This document shows, piece after piece, positions 30,219 through 39,229 of a DNA stretch of 39,415 bases. Made by a program: the position numbers and the translations under genes. The stretch's first letter is position 1. Every line of letters starts with the position of its first letter. The DNA is from a virus, in IMG/VR virus record IMGVR_UViG_3300005613_000175, positions 1 to 39,415 of that record. One strand, written 5' to 3'. The notes under the pieces were generated by a model. That model saw nothing but the letters and a program-made list of their open reading frames with translations. It did not search any database and had not been told where the DNA came from.

Positions 30219-30908
30219 ATGGCGACTATTAAGAAATTTAGTCTTACTTCAGGTGGAGCTGCTTACAATTTAAACGTAGGCTTTGTACCTGATACTGTGA
30301 CAGTTTGGAACTATACCAAATGGGCAACTGATGGTAGTAAAGTAAAGTTTTACTGGCATAAAGGCATGACAGCAGCTTATGCGCTGTCAGAGATTTGTGA
30401 TGATACTGGTGTGAACCGTGCGATTGAAACCAGCAACGGTTTTACCGAGTACGATTCTTCTAGCATTACCGACAATTCTCGAACAGTGAGCGGTATTACA
30501 GCAGCTAATCCTGGTGTAGTAACTGTTTCTTCAAGCATTGGAGCTTCAGCTAGTGCTGACGGTGCTTGGTTTGGTATTGACCAGATTACCGATTCAACTA
30601 AGCCTTTTGCTGATAGTGTCAAATTTGACGATATTGGCGGAATGGTTGAGCTGAACGCACTTGGCCCTGTAAGGATCAAGTCTTGGTTATCTTCAACTAC
30701 CTTCTCGCTGGATCTGGACACTTCAAGCTACACAGCTTTTAGTGCTGGAACTGCGCGCAACCAGGCATTGAATGTCTCTACTGACATCAAAGATAGTGGC
30801 TTCAAGGGTATTACTCTTGGTTCTACTGTTATTGGTGCGAATTCTGATGTACTTTACATTGAGTGCGTTAAGAGCGATGAATATAAAGCATTAGGTGACA
30901 TTGGTTAA
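30219..30908 (+). CDS. Putative capsid decoration or head fibre protein
   Basis: 229 aa, ATG behind GGGAGGA. Beta-rich and Ser/Thr/Gly-rich. N-terminal domain (YNLNVGFVPDTVTVWNYTKW) plus, from about residue 97, an FCCH-like module (VVTVSSS, GGMVEL, TTFSLDLDTSSYTAFSAGT) also seen in 462-1010 and 32713-34923. It directly follows the capsid gene, where decoration proteins usually lie; the role is inferred. A hairpin follows the stop. Confidence 0.6.
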   Translation: MATIKKFSLTSGGAAYNLNVGFVPDTVTVWNYTKWATDGSKVKFYWHKGMTAAYALSEICDDTGVNRAIETSNGFTEYDSSSITDNSRTVSGITAANPGVVTVSSSIGASASADGAWFGIDQITDSTKPFADSVKFDDIGGMVELNALGPVRIKSWLSSTTFSLDLDTSSYTAFSAGTARNQALNVSTDIKDSGFKGITLGSTVIGANSDVLYIECVKSDEYKALGDIG

Positions 30909-30928
30909 GCCTTTGTAGCTTAATTTTT

Positions 30929-30956
30929 TAAGCCCTCGGCTTAGCTGGGGGCTAAT
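30929..30956 (+). terminator. Weak terminator-like hairpin
   Basis: AAGCCC and GGGGCT arms (about 30930-30953) with an internal GGC/GCT bulged stem, after the capsid and decoration genes and before the gene at 30983. The 3' tract is only ATTTAA, so it is probably a partial terminator that sets the high capsid-to-downstream ratio. Confidence 0.4.
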
Positions 30957-30982
30957 TTAAAAAAGGAAGGAGAGAGTTATTT

Positions 30983-31426
30983 ATGGTAGAAGCAGTAAAA
31001 AAAGTAAATATAGTGCAGCCAGTAGTAGCTGGTAATGCAGTTAAAAGACAAGTTAAGCGAGCAATGAGAAGTGTCCCTAGCCGAAAGCCTGTCTATAAAA
31101 GAGTGCCTAAAATTGAGAAATGGGCAAAAGGGATTTTTCATTTTAACGATGTAGCTGGTGGAACTTTAAGTTGCACAATTCAAGGTGAGCATAAGAGCTA
31201 TAAAGACGGAGATGAATATACAGAGCCTCTAGCTATCTTTGAAAAGATGAACGAGGAGTGCAAAGTAGTAAAGCGCAGGCATGTCTCTGGTGGTGATAAC
31301 CACGGAGCATTTGTAAAGACCAATCGTTATGAGCCTCGTTTATGGTGGGAGATTACAGAACGCTTTGACAAAAAGACCATTATTAATGTTGTTGATGAAG
31401 CAGCAACTAAGGCACAAAACAAGTAG
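30983..31426 (+). CDS. Hypothetical head-region protein
   Basis: 147 aa, ATG with AGGAAGGAGAG upstream. Basic N-terminal third (VKRQVKRAMRSVPSRKPVYK), then a compact domain (KGIFHFNDVAGGTLSCTIQG, RYEPRLWWEITERFDKK). No recognised family. In this position phages usually encode minor head or completion proteins. Confidence 0.55.
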   Translation: MVEAVKKVNIVQPVVAGNAVKRQVKRAMRSVPSRKPVYKRVPKIEKWAKGIFHFNDVAGGTLSCTIQGEHKSYKDGDEYTEPLAIFEKMNEECKVVKRRHVSGGDNHGAFVKTNRYEPRLWWEITERFDKKTIINVVDEAATKAQNK

Positions 31427-31433
31427 GTAAGCT

Positions 31434-32147
31434 ATGACAGTGGCGTATGGAAGATGGAATTATGACGAGATAGCAACGAAGGTTAGGAATTACACTTCTA
31501 TGCCTTCTACTAGCCAGTTGAGTGCTGCTGATTTAATCAAAGCGGTAAATAAGTATTATCGGTTTGAACTCCCGTCTGATATACGCCCTATGCAGCTTAA
31601 GACTTGGTATGCGGTGACATTATCGGCAGGTGATGCTGATTATGACTTAAAGGAGACATTTTACGAGACCTATGCAGTCTTAGGGAGCAATGCTTATATA
31701 AGTACTACTAGTGGCTATAAGCAGCACAATGTAGATGTTTATTTTGAGCCTAGTGCTTTTTATGAGCTATGGGTAGATGACAAAGATTATACGGCTTCTG
31801 CTAATCGGGCACAGCCTTCTGATGTACTAGTTTATAATAATATCCTCCTTTTTAGAAGATGTCCTGATGATACTTACTATTTTAATATAGAAGCATGGCG
31901 GAGGCCGTATGTTTATGTTATTGGTGGGAGTTCTACTGCTACGTATTTTGTTAATGATACTGACCAGCCTGAAATGGAAGAGTGGGGAAATGCGATAGCC
32001 TTAGGAACAGCCAAGCAGATACTTTTAGAGGCTGGTGATGACGAGAGTTTCCAGAGGGTAGAAGCTATGTATCAAAGAGAGTTAAGCAAGATAAATTCGC
32101 AGACGCTTTTATGGTTAAGTCCAAGGCGACCTGCACCTAAATTTTAG
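31434..32147 (+). CDS. Head-tail adaptor/neck protein
   Basis: 237 aa. MTVAYGRWNYDEIATKVRNY, then LSAADLIKAVNKYYRFELPS, RPMQLKTWYAVTLSAGDADY, and a late helix (WGNAIALGTAKQILLEAGDD). This arrangement of N-terminal helices, beta core and C-terminal helix fits podovirus adaptor or tail-accessory proteins that join portal and tail (gp4-like in role). Assigned by pattern and by position between capsid and tail genes. Confidence 0.65.
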   Translation: MTVAYGRWNYDEIATKVRNYTSMPSTSQLSAADLIKAVNKYYRFELPSDIRPMQLKTWYAVTLSAGDADYDLKETFYETYAVLGSNAYISTTSGYKQHNVDVYFEPSAFYELWVDDKDYTASANRAQPSDVLVYNNILLFRRCPDDTYYFNIEAWRRPYVYVIGGSSTATYFVNDTDQPEMEEWGNAIALGTAKQILLEAGDDESFQRVEAMYQRELSKINSQTLLWLSPRRPAPKF

Positions 32148-32155
32148 AGGGGATT

Positions 32156-32704
32156 ATGGCATATACTAGAGACAAACCAGCAGCTAGTGACATTCTTAGC
32201 ACAAGTCAGAACGACATAAAAAATAACTTTAATACTGCTGATACTAGCTTTGCGATTAACCATTATGCTTTTATTGAGACTGATTCTGATTTAGCTGGGA
32301 AGCACAAGTATTGTACTTTGCAAGAGCAGTCTGCTCCTACAACAGTTGCTAATGAATTATCGCTTTATTCTAAAGAGACAGACTCTATTTCTACATTGTT
32401 TTTAAGACATGAAAGCGCAGGAACAGAAGTGCAGCTAAGTGTAGCAGCTAGTAATGTTTCAGCAGCAGCAGCAGGCTCTTCTTACTTGCCTGGTGGCGTA
32501 ATTATCAAATGGGGAACGGGAACTGCAGGTACAGCAGTAACTTTTGGAACAGCATTTCCTAATAATTGTTGGTCGGTAAATGTTACAACTCAAGCTGCTG
32601 AAACTGCAATTAGCTGGATATATGTTACTGCTAAATCAAAAACAGGCTTTCAAACAACAGACCTGAACACTTGGGGTTTTCAATACATAGCAATAGGCAA
32701 CTAG
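32156..32704 (+). CDS. Tail fibre-like protein with gp53-type C-terminus
   Basis: 182 aa, ATG behind GAGGGG. N-terminal helix (SDILSTSQNDIKNNFNTADT) followed by a beta-rich body. The C-terminal third (GGVIIKWGTGTAG, FGTAFPNNCWSVNVTTQ, KTGFQTTDLNTWGFQYIAIG) matches the trimeric beta tip found in many tail fibres and often named after gp53. It suggests a receptor-contacting spike encoded in the neck region rather than in the fibre cluster. Confidence 0.7.
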   Translation: MAYTRDKPAASDILSTSQNDIKNNFNTADTSFAINHYAFIETDSDLAGKHKYCTLQEQSAPTTVANELSLYSKETDSISTLFLRHESAGTEVQLSVAASNVSAAAAGSSYLPGGVIIKWGTGTAGTAVTFGTAFPNNCWSVNVTTQAAETAISWIYVTAKSKTGFQTTDLNTWGFQYIAIGN

Positions 32705-32712
32705 AGGGAAAA

Positions 32713-34923
32713 ATGGCATATAAGCCTTATTTAATAGCGCCGTATACCGAAGGGGAGCAAAACTCGACTGCTGCTTGGCTATTGCCTGAAAACGCCTTTG
32801 AAACGCTTGAGAATGCTTATGTGACTGCTGATTCGACAATAAAAAAGAAAAGCGGGACATATCTTAAAGGCAGACTGCAAAAGCAAGTTACAGGTACAGC
32901 AACGAGTGGATCAGGAACAGGCCCTTATACAGCCACTTTAGCAAATACACCTGTAGCACCTGGGACAGTTAAGATTTATGATAATACAACAACTTTGCTA
33001 GGCACAGATAATGGAGCTGGTGGCTTTACTGGTTCTGGTTCAGCTGGAGAAGTAATTGCTGGAGATGTGAATTATGCAACTGGTGCTGTTGGTGGTGTAA
33101 CTGCTATAACATTAAAAGCTGCCCCTGCTGCTTCCGTCACAGTTAATTATGACTATTACCCTATGTCTCCCGTCATGGGGATCTGCAAAAGAGAAACCGA
33201 TAATGTCAATATTGATGATACTATACTCTTTGATCGAACCACAGCCTACAAATGGGACGCTTCTGATCTGCGATTTGAAGATATAAATACGGCTGGTCAG
33301 ACTTGGAGCGGAACTGATTATGACTTTTTTTGGAGCTGTAATTATTATACCGTTAGCGGAAATAAACTATTTTGGGCAACTAATGGCAAATCTACAAATG
33401 GTTCTGGTGCTGATGGAATTAAATATCTTAGCTCTACTACTTGGGCGACTCTAAGAGCTCCTTTAGAAGATTCGGGAACTCCAGCTTATCTTGAAGGCTG
33501 TAAATTTCTAGTTCCTTTTAAAAGTCGTTTAATTGCTCTAAACACTTATGAAGAGTCAGGGCCTGTACATTATGCACAAAGGGCCAGATGGTGCAAGATT
33601 GGCAATCCTACTACAATTTCGCCAGCAGCTTCTAGTGTATGGAGAAGTGATGCTATCGGCTATGGTGGTTATATTGATGCTTCTACAGATGAGCATATAA
33701 CTGGGTGTGCCTTTGTTGGAGAGGATTTGATAGTTTATTTTGAAAGATCGACTTGGAAGCTGGCTTATACAGGCATTAAAGAGCAGCCATTTACTTTTAG
33801 AAAAATATCTGATGAATACGGCTGTGAATCTCCTCATAGCATTATTGGACTAAAGGGAAACTCTTTAGCGATTGGACAGAAAGCCTTAACCACTTGTAAT
33901 GGACAGTCAATTGAAAGAATAGACGAAAAGATACCAAAGGCTATTGCTACTATTAGAAACAAGACTCAAGGCAAGCAGCGAGTACATGGTGTAAGAGACA
34001 CAAATGAAGAGCTAATTTACTGGGCTATTCCAACTAGAGAAGACCGAACCTATCCTAATAAAGTATTAGTTTTTAATGAAAAGAACGGAGCTTTTTCTTA
34101 TTTTAATGACAATTTTACTGCTCTTGGAACTTATCAAAATGTAACTGGCAAAATTTGGTCTATTTTTACTAAATCTCCTCAAGATACTTGGAAAATGCAA
34201 GATTCTAGCTGGGACGATCTTGGCAATAAAGCTGAATCTAGACAGATTCTTGGCGGTAATCAACAAGGTTTTATCTCTATTTTATACACAAAGCAAGTTA
34301 ATAGCCCTTATTTGCACGCTACAAGCATTACTACTGGCACAAACCAACTAACAATTACTTCTGCAGATCACACTTTAGAAAATGGTGACTATGTAAAGCT
34401 TACAAACCTATGTGGCATTTCTGATTATGGCGAAAACACTGGGACTTATAAGATAAAAGAGCGTGCTGATGACACTTTTGTAGTTCCTATTATCGGCGTA
34501 AGTGGTACTTATACTGGCGGTGGCACAATTACTAAAGTAACACCGTTTAATATTGTAACTAAGAAGTTCAATCCTTTAGTTCCAGAAGGTTCTCAGTTAA
34601 AAATTGGCTATGTTGATTTGTTTATCGGTAATACTAATACAGGTCAAATTTCTTTAGACGTAATTGTAGATAATTTAAGCGGAAAGGGAACAGAGTATGT
34701 TAAGTCTATTACTAATTTACCTACTACTCATCAATATGGGCCTGACAATGCTGATAAATATTGGCATAGAGTTTTAATCAACAGCCGTGGGCAATTTCTA
34801 CAGCTTAAAATGAGCTTAGATGATGACCAGATTACTAATGATAGTTATTTGCTAGAGCCTTTTGAACTACATGGTATGAACTTGTGGCTAACTAAATCTG
34901 GTAAATGGATAGGTTTGAAATGA
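32713..34923 (+). CDS. Large tail/neck structural protein with FCCH-like module
   Basis: 736 aa from ATG 32713 (GAGGGAAA upstream; the earlier TTG lies in the previous gene). MAYKPYLIAPYTEGEQNSTA, LPENAFETLENAYVTADSTI, then several blade-like segments (ILFDRTTAYKWDA, GCKFLVPFKSRLIALNTYEE, RARWCKIGNPTTIS), consistent with a beta-propeller-like tail stabilisation or nozzle-type protein of podoviruses. An FCCH-like module lies near nt 34310-34535. Likely part of the short tail; exact role inferred. Confidence 0.65.
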   Translation: MAYKPYLIAPYTEGEQNSTAAWLLPENAFETLENAYVTADSTIKKKSGTYLKGRLQKQVTGTATSGSGTGPYTATLANTPVAPGTVKIYDNTTTLLGTDNGAGGFTGSGSAGEVIAGDVNYATGAVGGVTAITLKAAPAASVTVNYDYYPMSPVMGICKRETDNVNIDDTILFDRTTAYKWDASDLRFEDINTAGQTWSGTDYDFFWSCNYYTVSGNKLFWATNGKSTNGSGADGIKYLSSTTWATLRAPLEDSGTPAYLEGCKFLVPFKSRLIALNTYEESGPVHYAQRARWCKIGNPTTISPAASSVWRSDAIGYGGYIDASTDEHITGCAFVGEDLIVYFERSTWKLAYTGIKEQPFTFRKISDEYGCESPHSIIGLKGNSLAIGQKALTTCNGQSIERIDEKIPKAIATIRNKTQGKQRVHGVRDTNEELIYWAIPTREDRTYPNKVLVFNEKNGAFSYFNDNFTALGTYQNVTGKIWSIFTKSPQDTWKMQDSSWDDLGNKAESRQILGGNQQGFISILYTKQVNSPYLHATSITTGTNQLTITSADHTLENGDYVKLTNLCGISDYGENTGTYKIKERADDTFVVPIIGVSGTYTGGGTITKVTPFNIVTKKFNPLVPEGSQLKIGYVDLFIGNTNTGQISLDVIVDNLSGKGTEYVKSITNLPTTHQYGPDNADKYWHRVLINSRGQFLQLKMSLDDDQITNDSYLLEPFELHGMNLWLTKSGKWIGLK

Positions 34924-35384
34924 GTAGTTTTATACCTGATTACTTTTTATCAGAGAGCGAGAATTTTTTAGATAAGACCTATGATGATTTCAGAGTCACC
35001 TTTAACGACACTTATTCTGAAATAGCCAAAAATGTAAACACTAAGGAACTTGGCTATTATCAACCTACCGAAATGGTGAATGGGCAACGTTGGTATGATA
35101 CTCCACAGAACTATAAGACTGTTTACAGAAAGAGGGTTGATGTAGGGGCGTTGTTAGACACTGCTAACAAGCCAGCAGCCCATGATATTACGATTACAGC
35201 AAGTACAATTGTTACTCGCATTTATGGCACAGCAAATTATGCTTCAAATGAATTTTTACCTCTGCCATATATGGGAGCAAATCCAATCTACTTGTCGATG
35301 GATGGGTCTTATGTTAATGTTCAATCAACAAGTAACAGAACAAATTACACGGCGTATGTCATAATTGAATACGTCCAAGGATAA
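34920..35384 (+). CDS. Tail structural protein
   Basis: 154 aa from ATG 34920, overlapping the previous stop (ATGA). MSSFIPDYFLSESENFLDKT, GQRWYDTPQNYKTVYRKRVD, then beta strands with TRIYGTANYASNEFLPLPYM and YTAYVIIEYVQG. This two-part layout, with a strand-rich C-terminus rich in Tyr, is common in small phage tail or receptor proteins. Function inferred from position. Confidence 0.6.
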   Translation: MSSFIPDYFLSESENFLDKTYDDFRVTFNDTYSEIAKNVNTKELGYYQPTEMVNGQRWYDTPQNYKTVYRKRVDVGALLDTANKPAAHDITITASTIVTRIYGTANYASNEFLPLPYMGANPIYLSMDGSYVNVQSTSNRTNYTAYVIIEYVQG

Positions 35385-35396
35385 AAGGAGGCCGAA

Positions 35397-35978
35397 ATGG
35401 GCTTTTGGACAGGAAGTAAAGGAAAATATAAGCAAGTTCAGCAGTTTGGTCCTGAACAGATGGACTTGTATCGTCAGCAAATGGCTCAAATGGCTGGACC
35501 TATGGGACAGGGTTTTGACTATTTAAATAGACAACTACAAGGATATGCTCCTGGCGAAAGTCCTATGGAGCAAATGGCTATGAGGCAATTTAGAGAACAG
35601 ACTATTCCTGAATTGAGTGAGCAGTTCGCTGGATTAGGAGCTACCAGTGGGTCTGGCTTTGGTCAGCAAATGGGAGCACAAGCAGCAGGATTGCAAGAGC
35701 AAATGGCAGGCATGAGAGATCAGCAGCAAGCACAAGCCTATCAGCAGATGATGCAGATGCTAGGACAGGCTCAAGGACAGAATCCTTATCAGAATGTCTA
35801 TCAACCAGGCAAGCAAGGTGCTTTATCACAGATTTCTCCTTTATTAGGAATGGTTGGAGGGGCAATGGCTCCTTATGCTGCTCAACGGTTGTTTAGCCCT
35901 AGTCAGCAGCAAGGCTGGAATCCAGCAGATACTAGTTATGCCTATAACCCTCAATATGGCCAACGGGCTATGTACTAA
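35397..35978 (+). CDS. Gln/Met-rich internal virion (ejection-type) protein
   Basis: 193 aa, ATG behind AAAGGAGG. Composed of Gln, Met, Gly and Ala, with helical segments (EQMDLYRQQMAQMAGPMGQG, QQAQAYQQMMQMLGQAQGQ) and a hydrophobic Gly-rich stretch (ISPLLGMVGGAMAPYAAQRL) that could insert in a membrane. In short-tailed phages such proteins are stored in the head and ejected with DNA. It forms a set with the next two genes. Confidence 0.6.
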   Translation: MGFWTGSKGKYKQVQQFGPEQMDLYRQQMAQMAGPMGQGFDYLNRQLQGYAPGESPMEQMAMRQFREQTIPELSEQFAGLGATSGSGFGQQMGAQAAGLQEQMAGMRDQQQAQAYQQMMQMLGQAQGQNPYQNVYQPGKQGALSQISPLLGMVGGAMAPYAAQRLFSPSQQQGWNPADTSYAYNPQYGQRAMY

Positions 35979-35990
35979 GGAGTAAAAATC

Positions 35991-36791
35991 ATGGGAATAT
36001 TTGTAGAGCCTACACAACCTAGTGGACTTGAAAAATTTATAGGAGCATTTACTGGTGGAGTGCAGATGAGCTTGCCTCAAGTTATGAAAGATATGCAGCA
36101 GCAAAGGAATTTAAAGCGCTTTGCTTCTATGCTAGGAGGTCAAGGTGGTGGTGCAGGTGGAGATCTAAGCCAAATGATGCAGAATCCAATGATGATGGCT
36201 TATGCAAGTCAACTTGGGTTTGGAGATGCTTTTTCTAAGGCTGGCGAGATGCAGATGAAGCAAAAAGAATTAGAGATGAAGCAACAAAAAGCTTCTGGTA
36301 AGATGCCACCAGAAAGAGTAGAAGATTTATTGGGTGGAATTGATGAATTAAAAGAACTAACTCCCTATGTTGGAAGCGGTTTTGGAACTAAAACTTTTGG
36401 AGGAGATTTAAGAAGAGAAACTCTTCAAAAAAGATCGCAAATTGACTCACAAGCCTCTGAAATTTTAAGTATAATAAAAGAAATGGATAGTAAAGGAAAT
36501 CTTCCAAAAGGCATTTATGAAGATATGTTAAAAAGAGTTCCTAAATCTACTGATTCTGAAAGGGTTTATAAAGGAAAACTTGACGCCTTTAAAAGCATTC
36601 TAAACAGACAGCTTCCAAGAAATTTTAGGCAAAAACAAATGGAATCTGGGCAATCTCAACGAAGTCAGCAAAAACCTCAATTTGACATTTCTAATCCAGA
36701 ACATAAAAAACGTAGAGATTTTATTTTAAAGCAGACAAAGGGAAATAGACAAAAAGCTCATGAGCTTTTATTACAGGAGTTTCAACAATGA
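35991..36791 (+). CDS. Internal virion (ejection-type) protein
   Basis: 266 aa, ATG with AAGGAG upstream. N-terminal Gly-rich and hydrophobic part (SGLEKFIGAFTGGVQMSLPQ, FASMLGGQGGGAGGD), then charged helices (AGEMQMKQKELEMKQQKASG) and a C-terminal helical region. Likely head-internal and ejected. Overlaps the next start (ATGA). Confidence 0.55.
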   Translation: MGIFVEPTQPSGLEKFIGAFTGGVQMSLPQVMKDMQQQRNLKRFASMLGGQGGGAGGDLSQMMQNPMMMAYASQLGFGDAFSKAGEMQMKQKELEMKQQKASGKMPPERVEDLLGGIDELKELTPYVGSGFGTKTFGGDLRRETLQKRSQIDSQASEILSIIKEMDSKGNLPKGIYEDMLKRVPKSTDSERVYKGKLDAFKSILNRQLPRNFRQKQMESGQSQRSQQKPQFDISNPEHKKRRDFILKQTKGNRQKAHELLLQEFQQ

Positions 36792-38515
36792 GCACAAGCA
36801 GTTTTTTTAGTGATTTAGACATGCCAGAAGTCTCAAAATCACAAGAAAATTCCTTTTTTTCTGATTTATCTCCAAAGACTGTCGGACGTACTGGAGCTCC
36901 TATTGCAAGCAAAGAATTTGTAGACAATGCTATTCAAATTCCATTAGGTCTCTTTAAAAAAGCAACTTATTTGGTAGATCTTTGGAACGCAGCAGCAACT
37001 GGTGAATCTTTAGCAGAATTAGAAGACTTAGATCCTTATAGAATAGCTCAATTAAGACAAGAATTTCCTCAAGTCGAATGGCCAGAACCAGGAAAAGAAA
37101 TAGACAAAACTAAATTTCTTCAATCTATTGAACAAGCTCAGGCAAGTTTACCCACTCAAGAAAATATAGAAAAAGCCTTTGAAGAAAGACTTAAGATTTC
37201 TTTAAGACCTAAAACTCCAGCACAAAAACGGCTGCGACTTGGTGGAGAAGCAGCTTCTTTTCCAGCAGAAACATCTCAAAAAGTAATAAGTGGTTTATTA
37301 GCTCCTACTTATGAAATGGGCTTAGAAGAAGCTGGTGTGCCAGAACAAATCGCAGAACCAGTAGCTTTTGGATTATCTCAACTTCGGGTTCCTGCAGCAG
37401 CAGAAGAAGAGTCCTTTTTAGGAATTACAAAAAGACCACCTACCGAACCTTCTGCTGGAGAACCTCCATCTGATTTGATAAGTTATCCATCTGTTGGTGA
37501 TACTGAAAAAATTGGACCTTCAGGAATCCAAGAATTAGTTAAAAGTTCTAAAGTAAATCCAGACAAAATAGGTGATGTTTTTTCTAAAAGAGCTTTTAAA
37601 AATACATCTCAAGGTGGAAAAGCCATTTCTAATGAAATTAGAGCTTTAGATGATGCTGCCTATAAAGCAGTAAATAAAAATTATGAAATTTCAAGATCTT
37701 TAAATAAAGGCGTTATAGTAGAAAGACCTATATTAGTTGGTGAATTAAGAAATTCTTTAAAAGAATTAGAACAGATTCCTTCATTATCTAGTCCAGAAAA
37801 GCAACTAAGGACTTCTATTAAACAAATATTAAAAAGATTGGAGGGTTCGGAAGCTGGTGAATTTGTTGGTACTTACAAACCCATTTCTAATCAAATTTTA
37901 ATCGATCAAATTCAAAGTCTTAGAAAAAAAGTAGACTATGATTTTGCTCATGGTGATGCTTCTAATATTTTTAGACCTACAATCCGTCATCTCCAAGAAT
38001 CAGTAGAAAATGCTGCTTCCTCAAATCCAAAGGCTTTAAATGCATGGAAAGAAGCTACTAATTCTTATCGCGAATGGGCTGAGACTTTTGACAGTCCTTA
38101 TGTTCGACCTTTAAGAAACACCTCTAATAAAGACTTTAGCAAAATGTATAAAAGAACTTTAGATGTCGATGAATATGGAGTCTTAAAAGACGTTTTAAAT
38201 AAATCTAAAAAGGGAAGAGCTTTATCCGAAATGATCGAAAGAGATTTAATTGAAAAGCGTCTAGGTAAGTTTTATAAAGACCCTTCTAAAATAACTTTAA
38301 GAGAACTGGGGGCAGAACTTAGAGAATTAGAAGATATTATTGATCCTAAAAAATTGAATAAAGTAATGACATCGTTATTAAAAGCTCAAAAAGCTTCATC
38401 AGCAGTAAAGTTAGGAAAAAACATAGCTAAGAAAGCTGCTTTTTATGGAACAGGTGGTATTGTTGGAAATAAAGTTCTCAAGGTCTTTTTAAAAACAGCT
38501 TCTCGATCACTCTGA
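36788..38515 (+). CDS. Large internal virion (ejection-type) protein
   Basis: 575 aa. It begins with a duplicated short motif (SSFFSDLDMPEVSKS and NSFFSDLSPKT), then long charged helices (ALDDAAYKAVNKNYEISRSL, RGRALSEMIERDLIEKRLGK-type segments) and a C-terminal Lys/Ala/Gly-rich hydrophobic end. This is typical of podovirus ejection proteins that build a channel across the envelope. No enzyme (transglycosylase) motif is seen. It ends 9 nt inside a convergent small gene. Confidence 0.6.
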   Translation: MSTSSFFSDLDMPEVSKSQENSFFSDLSPKTVGRTGAPIASKEFVDNAIQIPLGLFKKATYLVDLWNAAATGESLAELEDLDPYRIAQLRQEFPQVEWPEPGKEIDKTKFLQSIEQAQASLPTQENIEKAFEERLKISLRPKTPAQKRLRLGGEAASFPAETSQKVISGLLAPTYEMGLEEAGVPEQIAEPVAFGLSQLRVPAAAEEESFLGITKRPPTEPSAGEPPSDLISYPSVGDTEKIGPSGIQELVKSSKVNPDKIGDVFSKRAFKNTSQGGKAISNEIRALDDAAYKAVNKNYEISRSLNKGVIVERPILVGELRNSLKELEQIPSLSSPEKQLRTSIKQILKRLEGSEAGEFVGTYKPISNQILIDQIQSLRKKVDYDFAHGDASNIFRPTIRHLQESVENAASSNPKALNAWKEATNSYREWAETFDSPYVRPLRNTSNKDFSKMYKRTLDVDEYGVLKDVLNKSKKGRALSEMIERDLIEKRLGKFYKDPSKITLRELGAELRELEDIIDPKKLNKVMTSLLKAQKASSAVKLGKNIAKKAAFYGTGGIVGNKVLKVFLKTASRSL

Positions 38516-38611
38516 AGAAGAAAAAAGTGTTTTAAATAATTCAACTAGATCTGGTCCAATATCTGCAATTGCAAAAAAAACTATTAATGCTACAAATAAT
38601 CCGATAATCAT
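38507..38611 (-). CDS. Tiny membrane protein
   Basis: 34 aa, ATG 38611 behind GGAGGGG. One hydrophobic helix (MIIGLFVALIVFFAIADI) then a short amphipathic tail ending SSSE. It overlaps the end of the ejection gene on the other strand by 9 nt and lies just after the HTH gene. Could be a holin-like or regulatory microprotein; function unknown. Confidence 0.55.
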   Translation of the reverse strand: MIIGLFVALIVFFAIADIGPDLVELFKTLFSSSE

Positions 38612-38630
38612 AACCCCTCCAATTAACTGT

Positions 38631-38840
38631 TTAGTTTTTATTCTGTTTTCTTAATATTTCGAAAAACTTATCTGCATCAACTAAGACTCTTCTTTTGTAC
38701 TTTAAAAATGCTTTTTCAAAACCGTTTTTGGGACTTTCAGCTTTTACAGCCCAAATAGCTGCTTCACTAGCAGGCCATGAGCCACTTTCTTTATTATTTT
38801 GAGCAAATTGTTTAACTGTAAAGTAATTGTTTTTATCCAT
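38631..38840 (-). CDS. Small HTH protein (excisionase-like)
   Basis: 69 aa from ATG 38840 (AAAGAGG 9 nt upstream; TTG 38849 has no room for one). YFTVKQFAQNN opens a winged helix-turn-helix, and the end FLKYKRRVLVDADKFFEIL matches the strand-plus-helix close of excisionase/AlpA-like DNA-binding proteins. With no integrase in the window it is more likely a transcription regulator. Repeated GGTAGTT sites lie in its upstream region (38884-39027). Confidence 0.65.
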   Translation of the reverse strand: MDKNNYFTVKQFAQNNKESGSWPASEAAIWAVKAESPKNGFEKAFLKYKRRVLVDADKFFEILRKQNKN

Positions 38841-39229
38841 TTTAGCCAACCTCTTTTTGTTTTAACCTACTTTAGTCCAGTTCGGTAGTTTTGTTCAAGT
38901 GAAAAGGGTAGTTCCTAAAAAAAGACTACCATCAAAAGCAAGATTCTTTGTCTATGAAATGGGTGTCATCATAATTTAGATCATACCCTTTTTAGTTTGT
39001 CAAAAAGCCCTGAATAGGGGGGTAGTTTAGCAATGAATGGCCCCCCCATTTAAAAATAAGTATTATCAAGAAATTCCTTCGTTGTTAACTTAAAAATTGA
39101 ATTTGCCATCAATGGCGACTCTATGCGTGGAGTTTATCACGTGGACGGCTGACGGCTTAGGCTAGCATTGGCTGACTCTGAGATATGACGGAGTTACAAT
39201 CATATTAAAAAAACCATTGAGGTAAAATC
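38841..39229. other. Repeat-bearing intergenic region before last fibre gene
   Basis: About 390 nt without a supported gene. GGTAGTT occurs at 38884-38890, 38907-38913 and 39021-39027, and ACTACC at 38925-38930 makes an inverted pair with the second copy: possible operators for the adjacent HTH protein. GGGGGG (39017-39022) and CCCCCCC (39041-39047) form a strong hairpin. Further on, GCCAT/ATGGC and several short GC-rich arms (39105-39195) suggest a folded leader for the fibre gene at 39230, comparable with that before 462. Confidence 0.45.

Noticed and set aside
38631-38849. TTG 38849 as start of the HTH gene
   Set aside because: The AAAGAGG site directly touches that TTG, leaving no spacing; ATG 38840 has correct spacing.
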